A DNA stretch of 64,000 nt, taken from assembly GCA_036435485.1 (NCBI GenBank), contig JAZHRN010000137.1:2108001-2172000 (forward strand), read 5' to 3'. The notes beneath the pieces were generated by a model. That model had not been told where the DNA came from. It ran no database searches and worked only from the letters and a program-made list of their open reading frames with translations. This DNA is from Saposhnikovia divaricata. Lineage: Eukaryota > Streptophyta > Magnoliopsida > Apiales > Apiaceae. Position numbers and translations under genes: made by a program. Below, piece by piece: positions 1-10,098 of the stretch; position 1 is the stretch's first letter; every line of letters begins with the position of its first letter.

Positions 1-312
1 CGAAAACCGAGTTTCGGTCATTTCAGCCCCGATTCAGGTCCAAACTGCACCAAATAAAATTTCATTGCATTCCAATAACCCATAAGAACAAAATATGTAA
101 AAATATCCAGAAAATGGTCCGACTCAATTTTTAACAATATCCCGTGTACTAACCCATTTGAGGATAATCCAAAAATCGAGTTTCGATTATATCAGCTCTG
201 ATTCAGGTCTGAATTGCGTCAAATAAAATTTGGTTGAATTCCAATAACCCATAGGAAAAAAATATGTAAAAATATCCACAAAATGGTCCGGTTTGATTTT
301 TAACAATATCCC

Positions 313-988
313 GTGTACTAACCCCTTTGAGAATTTTCCGAAAACCGAGTTTCGATCATATCAGCTCCGATTCCGGTCCGAACTGCGTCAAATAAAATTT
401 CGTTGAATTCCAATAACCCATAGGAACAACATATGTAAAAATATCCAGAAAATGGTCCAACACGATTTTTAACAATATCCCGTGTACTAACCCCTTTGAG
501 GATTATCCGAAAACCGAGTTTCGATCATATCAACTTCGATTCAAGTCTGAACGGCACCAAATAAAATTTCATTGAATTCCAATAACCAATAGGAACAAAA
601 TATATAAAAATATCCACAAAATGGTCCAACTTGATTTTTAACGATATACCGTGTACTAACCCCTTTGAGAATTTTCCGAAAGCCGAGTTTCGATCATATC
701 AGCTCCGATTCCGGTCCGAACTGCGTCAAATAAAATTTCGTTGAATTCCAATAACCCATAGGAACAAAATATGTAAAAATATCCAGAAAATGGTCCGACT
801 CGATTTTTAACAATATCCCGTGTACTAACCCCTTTGAGGATTATCTGAAAACCGAGTTTCGATCATATCAGTTTCGATTCAAGTCCAAACGGCACCAAAT
901 AAAATTTCATTGAATTCCAATAACCCATAGGAACAAAATATATAAAAATATCCACAAAATGGTCCAACTTGATTTTTAAAAATATCCC
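313..988. repeat. Two 338-bp dimers in the flank
   Basis: Monomers at 313 and 651 are one type (GAGAATTTTCCGAAA, GAACTGCGTC, CCAGAAAATGG). Monomers at 482 and 820 are another (GAGGATTAT, GATTCAAGTC, ACGGCACCAAATAAAATTTC, ATATATAAAAATATCC, GGTCCAACTTG). The order is type 1, type 2, type 1, type 2, so the unit is a 338-bp dimer in two copies. The second type shares the ATATATAAAA stretch with one of the three core monomer types, which suggests a common lineage. Confidence 0.82.
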
Positions 989-1167
989 GTGTACTAACCC
1001 CTTTGGGGTTTAGGGTTCATGGTTCCAAAAACCGAGTTTCGATCATATCAGCTCCGATTCCGGTCCGAAATGCGTCAAATAAAATTTCGTTGTATTCCAA
1101 TAACCCATAGGAACAAAATATGTAAAATTATCCGGAAAATGGACCGACTCGATTTTTACAATATCTT
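989..1167. repeat. Over-long 179-bp monomer with a telomere-like insert
   Basis: This monomer resembles those at 313 and 651, but the box after ACCCCTTTG is replaced and lengthened by about 11 bases. The new text includes GGGTTTAGGGTT at 1,006-1,017, then CATGGTTCC. One A is missing later (TTTTTACAATATC), giving a net gain of 10. I saw no other monomer in the window with this insert. Confidence 0.88.
1006..1017 (+). other. Telomere-repeat-like 12-mer inside a satellite monomer
   Basis: GGGTTTAGGGTT is an exact 12-base stretch of the (TTTAGGG)n repeat typical of most plants. It is too short to be a functional interstitial telomere tract and may be chance. It could also be filler DNA captured during break repair. 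It is the only base-level hint here about the kind of organism. Confidence 0.5.
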
Positions 1168-1619
1168 GTGTGCAAACACCTATTTAGGATTATCTGAAAA
1201 CCGAGTTTCGATCATATCAGCTCCGATTCAGGTGCAAATTTCGTCAAATAAAATTACATTGAATTCCAATAATCCATAAGAACAAAATATGTAAAAATAT
1301 ACCTAAACTGGTTCGACTCAATTTTTAACAATATCTCGTGTACTAACCCCTTTGAGTATTATCCGAAAACCGAGTTTCGGTCATTTCAGCCCCGATTCAG
1401 GTCCAAACTGCACCAAATAAAATTTCATTGCATTCCAATAACCCATAAGAACAAAATATGTTAAAATATCCAGAAAATGGTCCGACGCGATTTTTAACAA
1501 TATCCCGTGTACTAACCCATTTGAGGATTATCCAAAAATAGAGTTTCGATTATATCAGCTCCGATTCAGGTCTGAATTGCGTCAAATAAAATTTGGTTGA
1601 ATTCCAATAACCCATAGGA

Positions 1620-1655
1620 AAAAAATATGTAAAAATATCCACAAAATGGTCCGAC
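1620..1655. other. Recombination junction between divergent flank and homogenised core
   Basis: The monomer starting at 1,507 is a hybrid. Up to AGGAAAAAAATATG (about 1,616-1,629) it carries flank markers shared with the monomer at 144. From CCGACATGATTT (about 1,651) it carries the marker of the core D module. Everything downstream is core type. The switch therefore lies in the identical stretch between these markers, as expected for unequal exchange between two aligned monomers. Confidence 0.8.
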
Positions 1656-2516
1656 ATGATTTTTAACAATATCCCGTGTACTAACCCCTTTGAGAATTTT
1701 CGAAAACTGAGTTTTGATCATATCAGCTCCGATTCCGGTCCGAATTGCGTCAAATAAAATTTCGTTGAATTCCAATAACCCATAGGAACAAAATATGTAA
1801 AAATATCCACAAAATGGTCCGACTCAATTTTTAACAATATCCCGTGTACTAACCACTTTGAGGATATCCGAAAACCGAGTTTCGATCATATCAGCTCCGA
1901 TTCAGGTTCGACCCGCGTCAAATAAAATTTTGTTAAATTTCAATAACCCATAGGAACAAAATATATAAAAATATCCACAAAATGGTCCGACTTGATTTTT
2001 AACAATATACCGTGTACTAACCCCTTTTAGAATTTTTCAAAAACCGAGTTTCGATTATATGAGCTCCGATTCCGGTCCGAACTGCGTCAAATAAAATTTC
2101 GTTGAATTCCAATAACCCACAGGAACAAAATATGTAAAAATATCCACAAAATGGTCCGACTTGATTTTTAACAATATCCCGTGTACTAACCCCTTTGAGA
2201 ATTTTTGAAAACCGAGTTTTGATCATATCAGCTCCGATTCCGGTCCGAATTGCGTCAAATAAAATTTCGTTGAATTCCAATAACCCATAGGAACAAAATA
2301 TGTAAAAATATCCACAAAATGGTCCGACTCAATTTTTAACAATATCCCGTGTACTAACCACTTTGAGGATATCCGAAAACTGAGTTTCGATCATATCAGC
2401 TCCGATTCAGGTTCGACCCGCGTCAAATAAAACTTTGTTAAATTTCAATAACCCATAGGAACAAAATATATAAAAATATCCACAAAATGGTCCGACTTGA
2501 TTTTTAACAATATCCC
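1656..2516. repeat. Partial core repeat: end of module D plus module E
   Basis: After the junction come two D monomers (1,676-1,843 with AAAACTGAGTTTTGATC, and 1,844-2,011 with GAGGATATCC and GACCCGCG). A complete E trimer follows (2,012-2,516: CTTTTAGAATTTTTC, then GAGAATTTTTGAAAACC, then GAGGATATCC with AAACTTTG). E here has private variants ATATACCGTG and TATATGAGCTCC. Both recur exactly 11,456 bp downstream. Confidence 0.85.
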
Positions 2517-5212
2517 GTGTACTAACCCCTTTGAGAATTTTTCAAAAACCGAGTTTCGATTATATCAGCTCCGATTCCGGTCCGAACTACGTCAAATAAA
2601 ATTTCGTTGAATTCCAATAACCCACAGGAACAAAATATGTAAAAATATCCACAAAATGGTCCGACTTGATTTTTAACAATATCCCAGGTAAAAACCCCTT
2701 TGAGAATTTTGGAAAACCGAGTTTCGATTATATCAGCTCCTATTCCGGACCGAATTGCGTCAAATAAAATTTCGTTGAATTCCAATAACCCATAGGAACA
2801 AAATTTGTAAAAATATCCACAAAATGGTCCGACTCAATTTTTAACAATATCCCGTGTACTAACCACTTTGAGGATTATCCGAAAACCGAGTTTCGATCAT
2901 ATCAGCTCCGATTCCGGTCCGAATTGCGTCAAATAAAATTTCGTTGAATTCCAATAACCCATAGGAACAAAATATGTAAAAATATCCACAAAATGGTCCG
3001 ACTTGATTTTTAACAATATCCCGTGTACTAACCCCTTTGGGAATTTTTCAAAAACCGAGTTTTGATTATATCAGCTCGGATTCCGGTCCGAACTGCGTCA
3101 AATAAAATTTCGTTGAATTCCAATAACCCATAGGAACAAAATATGTAAAAATATCCACAAAATGGTCCGACTTGATTTTTAACAATATCCCGTGTACTAA
3201 CCCCTTTGGGAATTTATCAAAAACCGAGTTTCGATTATATCAACTCCGATTCCGGTCTGAACTGCGTCAAATAAAATTTCGTTGAATTCCAATAACCCAT
3301 AGGAACAAAATATGTAAAAATATCCACAAAATGGTCCGACTTGATTTTTAACAATATCCCGTGTACTAACCCCTTTGAGAATTTTTGAAAACCGAGTTTT
3401 GATCATATCAGCTCCGATTCCGGTCCGAATTGCGTCAAATAAAATTTCGTTGAATTCCAATAACCCATAGGAACAAAATATGTAAAAATATCCACAAAAT
3501 GGTCCGACTCAATTTTTAACAATATCCCGTGTACTAACCACTTTGAGGATATCCGAAAACCGAGTTTCGATCATATCAGCTCCGATTCAGGTTCGACCCG
3601 CGTCAAATAAAATTTTGTTAAATTTCAATAACCCATAGGAACAAAATATATAAAAATATCCACAAAATGGTCCGACTTGATTTTTAACAATATCCCGTGT
3701 ACTAACCCCTTTGAGAATTTTTCAAAAACCGAGTTTCGATTATATCAGCTCCGATTCCGGTCCGAACTACGTCAAATAAAATTTCGTTGAATTCCAATAA
3801 CCCACAGGAACAAAATATGTAAAAATATCCACAAAATGGTCCGACTTGATTTTTAACAATATCCCATGTAAAAACCCCTTTGAGAATTTTGGAAAACCGA
3901 GTTTTGATCATATCAGCTCCGATTCCGGTCCGAATTGCGTCAAATAAAATTTCGTTGAATTCCAATAACCCATAGGAACAAAATATGTAAAAATATCCAC
4001 AAAATGGTCCGACTCAATTTTTAACAATATCCCGTGTACTAACCACTTTGAGGATTATCCGAAAACCGAGTTTCGATCATATCAGCTCCGATTCCGGTCC
4101 GAATTGCGTCAAATAAAATTTCGTTGAATTCCAATAACCCATAGGAACAAAATATGTAAAAATATCCATAAAATGGTCCGACTTGATTTTTAACAATATC
4201 CCGTGTACTAACCCCTTTGGGAATTTTTCAAAAACCGAGTTTCGATTATATCAACTCCGATTCCGGTCTGAACTGCGTCAAATAAAATTTCGTTGAATTC
4301 CAATAACCCATAGGAACAAAATATGTAAAAATATCCACAAAATGGTCCGACATGATTTTTAACAATATCCCGTGTACTAACCCCTTTGAGAATTTTCGAA
4401 AACTGAGTTTTGATCATATCAGCTCCGATTCCGGTCCGAATTGCGTCAAATAAAATTTCGTTGAATTCCAATAACCCATAGGAACAAAATATGTAAAAAT
4501 ATCCACAAAATGGTCCGACTCAATTTTTAACAATATCCCGTGTACTAACCACTTTGAGGATATCCGAAAACCGAGTTTCGATCATATCAGCTCCGATTCA
4601 GGTTCGACCCGCGTCAAATAAAATTTTGTTAAATTTCAATAACCCATAGGAACAAAATATATAAAAATATCCACAAAATGGTCCGACTTGATTTTTAACA
4701 ATATCCCGTGTACTAACTCCTTTTAGAATTTTTCAAAAACCGAGTTTCGATTATATCAGCTCCGATTCCGGTCCGAACTGCGTCAAATAAAATTTCGTTG
4801 AATTCCAATAACCCACAGGAACAAAATATGTAAAAATATCCACAAAATGGTCCGACTTGATTTTTAACAATATCCCGTGTACTAACCCCTTTGAGAATTT
4901 TTGAAAACCGAGTTTTGATCATATCAGCTCCGATTCCGGTCCGAATTGCGTCAAATAAAATTTCGTTGAATTCCAATAACCCATAGGAACAAAATATGTA
5001 AAAATATCCACAAAATGGTCCGACTCAATTTTTAACAATATCCCGTGTACTAACCACTTTGAGGATATCCGAAAACCGAGTTTCGATCATATCAGCTCCG
5101 ATTCAGGTTCGACCCGCGTCAAATAAAACTTTGTTAAATTTCAATAACCCATAGGAACAAAATATATAAAAATATCCACAAAATGGTCCGACTTGATTTT
5201 TAACAATATCCC
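2517..5212. repeat. 16-mer higher-order repeat A-B-C-D-E, copy 1 (2,696 bp)
   Basis: Sixteen monomers start at 2,517, 2,686, 2,854, 3,023, 3,192, 3,361, 3,529, 3,697, 3,866, 4,034, 4,203, 4,372, 4,540, 4,708, 4,877 and 5,045. Eight are 169 bp and eight 168 bp. Module A (2,517-3,191) has GAACTACGTC, CCCAGGTAAAAACC, CTCCTATTCCGGACC and AAATTTGTAAAA. B (3,192-3,696) has GGGAATTTATC. C (3,697-4,202) has CCCATGTAAAAACC. D (4,203-4,707) has GACATGATTT and AAAACTGAG. E (4,708-5,212) has CTTTTAGAATTTTTC and AAACTTTG. The whole order recurs 2,696 bp later at 5,213. Confidence 0.92.
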
Positions 5213-7403
5213 GTGTACTAACCCCTTTGAGAATTTTTCAAAAACCGAGTTTCGATTATATCAGCTCCGATTCCGGTCCGAACTACGTCAAATAAAATTT
5301 CGTTGAATTCCAATAACCCACAGGAACAAAATATGTAAAAATATCCACAAAATGGTCCGACTTGATTTTTAACAATATCCCAGGTAAAAACCCCTTTGAG
5401 AATTTTGGAAAACCGAGTTTCGATTATATGAGCTCCTATTCCGGACCGAATTGCGTCAAATAAAATTTCGTTGAATTCCAATAACCCATAGGAACAAAAT
5501 TTGTAAAAATATCCACAAAATGGTCCGACTCAATTTTTAACAATATCCCGTGTACTAACCACTTTGAGGATTATCCGAAAACCGAGTTTCGATCATATCA
5601 GCTCCGATTCCGGTCCGAATTGCGTCAAATAAAATTTCGTTGAATTCCAATAACCCATAGGAACAAAATATGTAAAAATATCCACAAAATGGTCCGACTT
5701 GATTTTTAACAATATCCCGTGTACTAACCCCTTTGGGAATTTTTCAAAAACCGAGTTTTGATTATATCAGCTCGGATTCCGGTCCGAACTGCGTCAAATA
5801 AAATTTCGTTGAATTCCAATAACCCATAGGAACAAAATATGTAAAAATATCCACAAAATGGTCCGACTTGATTTTTAACAATATCCCGTGTACTAACCCC
5901 TTTGGGAATTTATCAAAAACCGAGTTTCGATTATATCAACTCCGATTCCGGTCTGAACTGCGTCAAATAAAATTTCGTTGAATTCCAATAACCCATAGGA
6001 ACAAAATATGTAAAAATATCCACAAAATGGTCCGACTTGATTTTTAACAATATCCCGTGTACTAACCCCTTTGAGAATTTTTGAAAACCGAGTTTTGATC
6101 ATATCAGCTCCGATTCCGGTCCGAATTGCGTCAAATAAAATTTCGTTGAATTCCAATAACCCATAGGAACAAAATATGTAAAAATATCCACAAAATGGTC
6201 CGACTCAATTTTTAACAATATCCCGTGTACTAACCACTTTGAGGATATCCGAAAACCGAGTTTCGATCATATCAGCTCCGATTCAGGTTCGACCCGCGTC
6301 AAATAAAATTTTGTTAAATTTCAATAACCCATAGGAACAAAATATATAAAAATATCCACAAAATGGTCCGACTTGATTTTTAACAATATCCCGTGTACTA
6401 ACCCCTTTGAGAATTTTTCAAAAACCGAGTTTCAATTATATCAGCTCCGATTCCGGTCCGAACTACGTCAAATAAAATTTCGTTGAATTCCAATAACCCA
6501 CAGGAACAAAATATGTAAAAATATCCACAAAATGGTCCGACTTGATTTTTAACAATATCCCATGTAAAAACCCCTTTGAGAATTTTCGAAAACCGAGTTT
6601 TGATCATATCAGCTCCGATTCCGGTCCGAATTGCGTCAAATAAAATTTCGTTGAATTCCAATAACCCATAGGAACAAAATATGTAAAAATATCCACAAAA
6701 TGGTCCGACTCAATTTTTAACAATATCCCGTGTACTAACCACTTTGAGGATTATCCGAAAACCGAGTTTCGATCATATCAGCTCCGATTCCGGTCCGAAT
6801 TGCGTCAAATAAAATTTCGTTGAATTCCAATAACCCATAGGAACAAAATATGTAAAAATATCCATAAAATGGTCCGACTTGATTTTTAACAATATCCCGT
6901 GTACTAACCCCTTTGGGAATTTTTCAAAAACCGAGTTTCGATTATATCAACTCCGATTCCGGTCTGAACTGCGTCAAATAAAATTTCGTTGAATTCCAAT
7001 AACCCATAGGAACAAAATATGTAAAAATATCCACAAAATGGTCCGACATGATTTTTAACAATATCCCGTGTACTAACCCCTTTGAGAATTTTCGAAAACT
7101 GAGTTTTGATCATATCAGCTCCGATTCCGGTCCGAATTGCGTCAAATAAAATTTCGTTGAATTCCAATAACCCATAGGAACAAAATATGTAAAAATATCC
7201 ACAAAATGGTCCGACTCAATTTTTAACAATATCCCGTGTACTAACCACTTTGAGGATATCCGAAAACCGAGTTTCGATCATATCAGCTCCGATTCAGGTT
7301 CGACCCGCGTCAAATAAAATTTTGTTAAATTTCAATAACCCATAGGAACAAAATATATAAAAATATCCACAAAATGGTCCGACTTGATTTTTAACAATAT
7401 CCC
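5213..7403. repeat. 13-mer core A-B-C-D, copy 2 (2,191 bp)
   Basis: A, B, C and D start at 5,213, 5,888, 6,393 and 6,899 with the same markers as the preceding copy. The E linker is replaced by a hybrid tetramer. Private variants include TATATGAGCTCC (G at 5,430) and GAGTTTCAATTATATC near 6,430. Confidence 0.9.
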
Positions 7404-8076
7404 GTGTACTAACCCCTTTTAGAATTTTTCAAAAACCGAGTTTCGATTATATCAGCTCCGATTCCGGTCCGAACTGCGTCAAATAAAATTTCGTTGAATT
7501 CCAATAACCCACAGGAACAAAATATGTAAAAATATCCACAAAATGGTCCGACTTGATTTTTAACAATATCCCAGGTAAAAACCCCTTTGAGAATTTTGGA
7601 AAACCGAGTTTCGATTATATCAGCTCCGATTACGGTCCGAATTGCGTCAAATAAAATTTCGTTGAATTCCAATAACCCATAGGAACAAAATATGTAAAAA
7701 TATCCACAAAATGGTCCGACTTGATTTTTAACAATATCCCGTGTACTAACCCCTTTGAGAATTTTTGAAAACCGAGTTTTGATCATATCAGCTCCGATTC
7801 CGGTCCGAATTGCGTCAAATAAAATTTCGTTGAATTCCAATAACCCATAGGAACAAAATATGTAAAAATATCCACAAAATGGTCCGACTCAATTTTTAAC
7901 AATATCCCGTGTACTAACCACTTTGAGGATATCCGAAAACCGAGTTTCGATCATATCAGCTCCGATTCAGGTTCGACCCGCGTCAAATAAAATTTTGTTA
8001 AATTTCAATAACCCATAGGAACAAAATATATAAAAATATCCACAAAATGGTCCGACTTGATTTTTAACAATATCCC
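7404..8076. repeat. Hybrid F/E tetramer linker (673 bp)
   Basis: Monomers start at 7,404, 7,573, 7,741 and 7,909. The first (CTTTTAGAATTTTTC) is shared by E and F. The second has the F markers CCCAGGTAAAAACC and TTTTGGAAAACCG plus a private GATTACGGTCC. The third is the E monomer GAGAATTTTTGAAAACC. The fourth is the GAGGATATCC type. Several adjacent 168-bp units keep a minus-strand frame open for 143 codons (7,409-7,840). That is a length effect and not a gene. Confidence 0.85.
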
Positions 8077-10098
8077 GTGTACTAACCCCTTTGAGAATTT
8101 TTCAAAAACCGAGTTTCAATTATATCAGCTCCGATTCCGGTCCGAACTACGTCAAATAAAATTTCGTTGAATTCCAATAACCCACAGGAACAAAATATGT
8201 AAAAATATCCACAAAATGGTCCGACTTGATTTTTAACAATATCCCATGTAAAAACCCCTTTGAGAATTTTCGAAAACCGAGTTTTGATCATATCAGCTCC
8301 GATTCCGGTCCGAATTGCGTCAAATAAAATTTCGTTGAATTCCAATAACCCATAGGAACAAAATATGTAAAAATATCCACAAAATGGTCCGACTCAATTT
8401 TTAACAATATCCCGTGTACTAACCACTTTGAGGATTATCCGAAAACCGAGTTTCGATCATATCAGCTCCGATTCCGGTCCGAATTGCGTCAAATAAAATT
8501 TCGTTGAATTCCAATAACCCATAGGAACAAAATATGTAAAAATATCCATAAAATGGTCCGACTTGATTTTTAACAATATCCCGTGTACTAACCCCTTTGG
8601 GAATTTTTCAAAAACCGAGTTTCGATTATATCAACTCCGATTCCGGTCTGAACTGCGTCAAATAAAATTTCGTTGAATTCCAATAACCCATAGGAACAAA
8701 ATATGTAAAAATATCCACAAAATGGTCCGACATGATTTTTAACAATATCCCGTGTACTAACCCCTTTGAGAATTTTCGAAAACTGAGTTTTGATCATATC
8801 AGCTCCGATTCCGGTCCGAATTGCGTCAAATAAAATTTCGTTGAATTCCAATAACCCATAGGAACAAAATATGTAAAAATATCCACAAAATGGTCCGACT
8901 CAATTTTTAACAATATCCCGTGTACTAACCACTTTGAGGATATCCGAAAACCGAGTTTCGATCATATCAGCTCCGATTCAGGTTCGACCCGCGTCAAATA
9001 AAATTTTGTTAAATTTCAATAACCCATAGGAACAAAATATATAAAAATATCCACAAAATGGTCCGACTTGATTTTTAACAATATCCCGTGTACTAACCCC
9101 TTTGAGAATTTTTCAAAAACCGAGTTTCAATTATATCAGCTCCGATTCCGGTCCGAACTACGTCAAATAAAATTTCGTTGAATTCCAATAACCCACAGGA
9201 ACAAAATATGTAAAAATATCCACAAAATGGTCCGACTTGATTTTTAACAATATCCCATGTAAAAACCCCTTTGAGAATTTTCGAAAACCGAGTTTTGATC
9301 ATATCAGCTCCGATTCCGGTCCGAATTGCGTCAAATAAAATTTCGTTGAATTCCAATAACCCATAGGAACAAAATATGTAAAAATATCCACAAAATGGTC
9401 CGACTCAATTTTTAACAATATCCCGTGTACTAACCACTTTGAGGATTATCCGAAAACCGAGTTTCGATCATATCAGCTCCGATTCCGGTCCGAATTGCGT
9501 CAAATAAAATTTCGTTGAATTCCAATAACCCATAGGAACAAAATATGTAAAAATATCCATAAAATGGTCCGACTTGATTTTTAACAATATCCCGTGTACT
9601 AACCCCTTTGGGAATTTTTCAAAAACCGAGTTTCGATTATATCAACTCCGATTCCGGTCTGAACTGCGTCAAATAAAATTTCGTTGAATTCCAATAACCC
9701 ATAGGAACAAAATATGTAAAAATATCCACAAAATGGTCCGACATGATTTTTAACAATATCCCGTGTACTAACCCCTTTGAGAATTTTCGAAAACTGAGTT
9801 TTGATCATATCAGCTCCGATTCCGGTCCGAATTGCGTCAAATAAAATTTCGTTGAATTCCAATAACCCATAGGAACAAAATATGTAAAAATATCCACAAA
9901 ATGGTCCGACTCAATTTTTAACAATATCCCGTGTACTAACCACTTTGAGGATATCCGAAAACCGAGTTTCGATCATATCAGCTCCGATTCAGGTTCGACC
10001 CGCGTCAAATAAAATTTTGTTAAATTTCAATAACCCATAGGAACAAAATATATAAAAATATCCACAAAATGGTCCGACTTGATTTTTAACAATATCCC
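8077..10098. repeat. Tandem hexamer C-D, C-D (2 x 1,011 bp)
   Basis: C starts at 8,077 and 9,088; D starts at 8,583 and 9,594. Both copies carry GAGTTTCAATTATATC in C and AAAACTGAG in D. The unit is six monomers. The simplest origin is a one-step duplication of C-D by unequal exchange, since every other C-D pair before 23 kb sits downstream of A-B. Confidence 0.88.

Larger units (their letters stand above)
1..1363. repeat. Eight-monomer flank unit (1,363 bp), first copy
   Basis: The sequence at 1 recurs at 1,364. Both monomers share the rare TTTCGGTCATTTCAGCCCC, GCACCAAATAAAATTTCATT, CATTCCAATAACCCATAAG and ATCCAGAAAATGG. The next monomers, at 144 and 1,507, also correspond: both have ATTTGG where most have ATTTCG, and AGGAAAAAAATATG where most have AGGAACAAAATATG. 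The period is therefore eight monomers. It exceeds eight ordinary units because the monomer at 989 is 179 bp long. This organisation is unrelated to the core modules and is probably an older higher-order repeat. Confidence 0.82.
1..1640. repeat. Divergent flanking monomers at the array edge
   Basis: Monomers begin at 144, 313, 482, 651, 820, 989, 1,168, 1,338 and 1,507. They carry many private differences, such as TTTCGGTCATTTCAGCCCC at 10-30, GGCACCAAATAAAATTTCATT in the monomers at 482 and 820, and CAAACACCTATTTAGG after 1,171. Core monomers further right differ from one another at only a few diagnostic bases. By analogy with layered centromere arrays, this is older, less homogenised satellite beside an actively homogenised core. 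The part left of base 1 is unseen, so whether unique DNA lies close by is unknown. Confidence 0.88.

Noticed and set aside
1006..1017. Interpreting the telomere-like 12-mer as an interstitial telomere or chromosome end
   Set aside because: It is less than two full repeats and is embedded in satellite on both sides. It is reported only as a curiosity.
1019..1279. 86-codon plus-strand frame beginning at an ATG beside the telomere-like insert
   Set aside because: It is a read-through of two diverged monomers. The ATG is created by the insert, and the rest is ordinary satellite in another frame.
2681..2861. Splice-like motifs: TACTAAC (branch-point consensus) in most monomers and CCCAGGTAAAAAC (donor-like) in the A and F modules
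   Set aside because: The motifs are short and expected by chance in a fixed 169-bp text. There is no exon with coding character and no consistent acceptor.
7409..7840. 143-codon minus-strand frame, the longest in the window
   Set aside because: It is two merged frames of the same kind, made by consecutive 168-bp monomers in a hybrid linker. Length alone does not make it a gene.
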